This document shows positions 61,269-64,000 of a DNA stretch of 64,000 nt, one piece after another. The first letter of the stretch is position 1. Each line of letters opens with the position of its first letter. This stretch comes from Brachybacterium tyrofermentans (lineage in GTDB: Bacteria > Actinomycetota > Actinomycetes > Actinomycetales > Dermabacteraceae): positions 1 through 64,000 of the forward strand of contig NZ_JABUXW010000014.1 in NCBI RefSeq assembly GCF_014897585.1, in the 5' to 3' direction. A program made the position numbers and the translations under genes. Under the pieces are notes generated by a model, which was not told the DNA's origin, searched no databases, and was given only the letters and a program-made list of their open reading frames with translations.

Positions 61269-64000
61269 ATGATCGTCACCGCAGACCCGGGACCCGTCGG
61301 CTCGCCCACCAGCAAGGACGCCGCAGGCTTCCTCGCGACCTCCGCACTGCGCTACGAAGCCGGCGCCGCAGAGAGCTCCGAGACGACGCTGCCGGTGCTG
61401 GAGGGCCTGGCCTCCGTGGTGGGTCGCACCATCGAGCGCGGCGATGTGCTGCGGTTCTACGTGTATCCGCAGCTGGATGCGGAGCTGACCTGGGGCGCCA
61501 CGCACGTCTCGATCGATCTCGTGTTCAAGGACGGCTCGCGCCTCTCCGAGCTCGACCCGCGCGATCAGTACGGGACCCCGGCCACCGCCGCCGGGATCGG
61601 CGAGGGGAAGATCCTGTACGCCGACCAATGGAACGACGTGCAGGTCGCGCTCGACACCGCCGTCGGCCGCACCATCGCCGAGGTGCTGCTGATGGCCGCG
61701 ATCCCGGATGGTGACGACGACGAACAGCCCGAGGGTGCTCCCGCCGCGGATCCGGCACCCGCTGGTCCAGAAGTGAGCATGCTGGACGTCGACCTGGAGC
61801 GGAGCGACCTGTCGGGGACGGTCCTGGCACAGGCCGATCCGTCCCTCGGGGCATCGCAGATCGCGTCCTGGGACCTCGGTGACGAGAGCGATCTCGAGGA
61901 CGATCCCGTGGAGGAGCAGGCCCCGGCGGACGACGCCGGCCTGACCACGAGGGGTGTCGCCGTCATCTCTGCGACAGATGAGGGTGCCACGGCGCACGAT
62001 GGGCCGACGACACCGACAGCACCGGCGGCGGCAGATGCCGCCACGGGAGCGGTCGACGACGCCGCCCCGATCGAGCCCGCCACCCCGATTGAGCCCGCCG
62101 CCCCGATCGAGCCCGCCGCCCCGATCGAGCCCGCCGCGCCCGTGGAGCTCATCGGCTGGATCGACGGCCCCTACGTCGGCCCCCTTCCCGCGGACCCGCC
62201 CCGCGAGGACTACGTGGCCTGGGTGGACACCCGGCGCGGCACCTACGCCTCCGGCGACTTCTCCCGCGGCAACAACCTTCCGCTGACCGCCGTGCCCAAC
62301 GGCTTCGCGTTCTTCACCCCGGTGACCGATGCGCGCACCCGGCGCTGGCTGTACGAGTACCACCGGCGCAACGGTGAGGACAACCGTCCCCGCCTGCAGG
62401 GACTGGCGATCTCCCACCAGCCCAGCCCCTGGATGGGGGACCGCAATCAGTTCGTGCTCATGCCGATGCAGGGAGATTCGCCCGTCGCCACCCCGGCCGC
62501 CCGCGCTCTGGGCTTCGACCATGCCCAGGAGACCGCGCGCCCGGACCTCTACGAGGTGGCGCTCGACGGCGGGACCGCGCTGCGGCTGGCGCCGACCGAC
62601 CACGGCGCCGTCTGCGAGATCGACTACTCCGCCCAGGGCGGCACCCCGCACCTGCTGCTCGAGGGCGTCGACGAGCACAGCCGCATCGACGCGGCCGGTG
62701 CCGTGTTCGACGGCACGATGCGCGCGTGGGTCGACTCGGGCCTGGCCGAGGGCTATGAGCGGGCCGACGGGGCCACCCGGATGTTCGTCGTGGCCGAGGT
62801 GGATCCGGCCCCGATCTCGGTCGCCGCCGCGCAGGGGGAGTCCACCGGCAGCGTGCTGACCTTCGCCGAGGGCACCCAGCACGTCACGGTGCGCCTGGTC
62901 ACCAGCTTCATCGGTGTGGAACAGGGCCGTCGCACCTTCGCCCAGGAGGTGCAGGGTCGGTCCCTCGAGCAGGTGCGCGAGGACGCGCACGCCGCGTGGA
63001 CCGAGCGCCTGCGGGTCATCGAGCCGGGGACCGCGACCCCGGCCCAGCGGCGCACCCTGTACGGGAACCTCTACCGCCTGAACCTCTACCCCAACTCCCA
63101 GTGGGAGAACGCCGGGACGTTGCAGCGGGTCTCTCCGATGCACGCGAGCCCGGTGCGCCCGCCCAAGGGCGATGCCACCGACTCCCGCACCAACGCCCAG
63201 GTGCTTCCGGGGACGCTGTATGTCAACAACGGGTTCTGGGACACCTATCGCACCGCGTGGCCGGCGTACGCGCTGCTCTACCCGGAGGTGGCCGCCGAGA
63301 TCGCCGACGGCTTCGTGCAGCAGTACCGCGAAGGCGGCTGGATCGCCCGCTGGTCCTCGCCCGGCTATGCGGACTGCATGACCGGCACGAGCAGCGACGT
63401 CGCTTTCGCAGATCTCGCCGTCAAGGGCGTGGCCCTGCCCGATCCGGTCGCCGCCTACGAGTCCGGCCTGCGCAATGCGACCGTGACCCCGCCGATGACG
63501 GAGGTGGGGCGCAGGGGCAACGAACGCGCCGTGTTCACGGGATACGTCGATACCGACACCGAGGAATCCGTGTCGTGGGCCCTCGAGGCGCACATCAACG
63601 ACTTCGGGCTCGCCGCCCAGGCCGAGCTGCTGGCGGCGTCGACGGAGGAGGTGCGTCACGCCGCGCAGCTCCACGAGGAGGCCGCCTACCTGCGGTCGCG
63701 CTCCGTGAACTACCCGCTGCTGTTCGATCCGGCCATCCACTTCTTCCAGGGTCGGCGGGCCGACGGCGCCTTCGCGCAGAGCCCCGAGGAGTTCGACCCG
63801 CGTGCCTGGGGAGGGGACTTCACCGAGACCGACGGCTGGAACTTCGCCTTCCACGTCCCGCACGACGGGGAGGGCCTCGCCGCCCTGTTCGGCGGGCGGC
63901 AGTTCCTGCGCGCGAAGCTCGACGAGTTCTTCTCCACCCCGGAGCGGGCAGATCTCAAGGGCACCTACGGCCACGTCATCCACGAGATGGATGAGGCCCG
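61269..64000 (+). CDS. GH92 alpha-mannosidase, 5' part (runs off window)
   Basis: Open from the ATG at 61269 to the window edge, 910 codons with no stop. The N-terminal beta-sandwich (LEGLASVVGRTIERGDVLRFYVYP; SELDPRDQYG) is followed by a ~170-residue acidic low-complexity insert with PIEPAA-type repeats (about 62065-62140). The GH92 core begins at GPYVGPLPADPP and DYVAWVDTRRGTYASGD. Catalytic-domain motifs YVNNGFWDTYRTAWPAY, GWIARWSSPGYADCMTGTSS and GWNFAFHVPHD are present; the C-terminal end is missing. GH92 enzymes are calcium-dependent exo-mannosidases. No signal peptide is visible, so it may be cytoplasmic. Confidence 0.9.
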   Translation, partial: MIVTADPGPVGSPTSKDAAGFLATSALRYEAGAAESSETTLPVLEGLASVVGRTIERGDVLRFYVYPQLDAELTWGATHVSIDLVFKDGSRLSELDPRDQYGTPATAAGIGEGKILYADQWNDVQVALDTAVGRTIAEVLLMAAIPDGDDDEQPEGAPAADPAPAGPEVSMLDVDLERSDLSGTVLAQADPSLGASQIASWDLGDESDLEDDPVEEQAPADDAGLTTRGVAVISATDEGATAHDGPTTPTAPAAADAATGAVDDAAPIEPATPIEPAAPIEPAAPIEPAAPVELIGWIDGPYVGPLPADPPREDYVAWVDTRRGTYASGDFSRGNNLPLTAVPNGFAFFTPVTDARTRRWLYEYHRRNGEDNRPRLQGLAISHQPSPWMGDRNQFVLMPMQGDSPVATPAARALGFDHAQETARPDLYEVALDGGTALRLAPTDHGAVCEIDYSAQGGTPHLLLEGVDEHSRIDAAGAVFDGTMRAWVDSGLAEGYERADGATRMFVVAEVDPAPISVAAAQGESTGSVLTFAEGTQHVTVRLVTSFIGVEQGRRTFAQEVQGRSLEQVREDAHAAWTERLRVIEPGTATPAQRRTLYGNLYRLNLYPNSQWENAGTLQRVSPMHASPVRPPKGDATDSRTNAQVLPGTLYVNNGFWDTYRTAWPAYALLYPEVAAEIADGFVQQYREGGWIARWSSPGYADCMTGTSSDVAFADLAVKGVALPDPVAAYESGLRNATVTPPMTEVGRRGNERAVFTGYVDTDTEESVSWALEAHINDFGLAAQAELLAASTEEVRHAAQLHEEAAYLRSRSVNYPLLFDPAIHFFQGRRADGAFAQSPEEFDPRAWGGDFTETDGWNFAFHVPHDGEGLAALFGGRQFLRAKLDEFFSTPERADLKGTYGHVIHEMDEA

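Noticed and set aside
60675..63983. An 1102-codon minus-strand frame at the right end.
   Set aside because: It is the shadow of the GH92 gene, whose plus-strand frame has clear family motifs and continues past the window edge. The shadow protein is repetitive and basic.

Overview
The window looks like chromosomal DNA from a high-GC actinobacterium. Supporting signs are GTG/ATG starts behind purine-rich ribosome sites, a secreted resuscitation-promoting factor, lipobox lipoproteins, U-less hairpin terminators and strongly G/C-ending codons. A Brachybacterium-like member of the Micrococcales is my best guess from protein style, but no rRNA or other marker gene is present to prove it. I saw no rRNA, tRNA, CRISPR array or prophage.

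Layout. 1-1335: a small conserved gene, then about 1 kb of non-coding DNA made of three copies of a ~60 bp element separated by long hexanucleotide tracts. 1336-12291: secreted phosphoesterase, a BCCT transporter coupled to a choline-sulfatase, an SDR, a quinone-reductase-like enzyme, a lipoprotein and small membrane proteins. 12480-23182: a defence island. It is a five-gene translationally coupled type I restriction-modification operon, unusual in carrying a degenerate, apparently catalytically dead N6-methylase relative in front of hsdM and a GIY-YIG/DUF4357 protein after hsdR. It is followed by an ImmA/IrrE-DUF4411 (PIN) toxin-antitoxin-like pair. 23897-29379: the glycine-betaine operon betT-betB-betA on the minus strand, with an intact IS30-family element just upstream. 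31008-37477: TDT transporter, DHFR-like and DUF899 proteins, an ABM monooxygenase, a DHA2 efflux pump with a candidate operator, a SurA-N lipoprotein and an NTF2-like protein. 37677-41468: sugar operon (GPH symporter, Gfo/Idh/MocA dehydrogenase, isomerase/epimerase). 42037-49195: Rpf with duplicated DxDxDG-like motifs, truncated globin, YhhN, TerC behind a probable yybP-ykoY (Mn2+) riboswitch, a baeRF-like protein and an ATP-grasp enzyme. 49329-58863: a likely organosulfur-scavenging cluster (LLM flavin monooxygenase; peptide-type ABC importer; DszC/SfnB-like flavoprotein broken by one in-frame amber codon; YeiH-type exporter with a coupled 47-residue membrane peptide). 59026-64000: Mug glycosylase, thymidine kinase, a membrane-anchored protein, and the 5' part of a GH92 alpha-mannosidase that runs off the window.

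How the genes fit. Choline-O-sulfate could be imported by the first BCCT protein and hydrolysed by BetC. Choline from that route, or taken up by BetT, would be oxidised by BetA and BetB to the osmoprotectant glycine betaine. The 49-59 kb cluster would import an organosulfur or peptide-like substrate, oxygenate it with reduced flavin, and export sulfite/sulfate, although its second oxygenase is interrupted in this copy. The defence island is the most unusual protein-coding feature, and the modular repeat at the left edge is the most unusual non-coding one.
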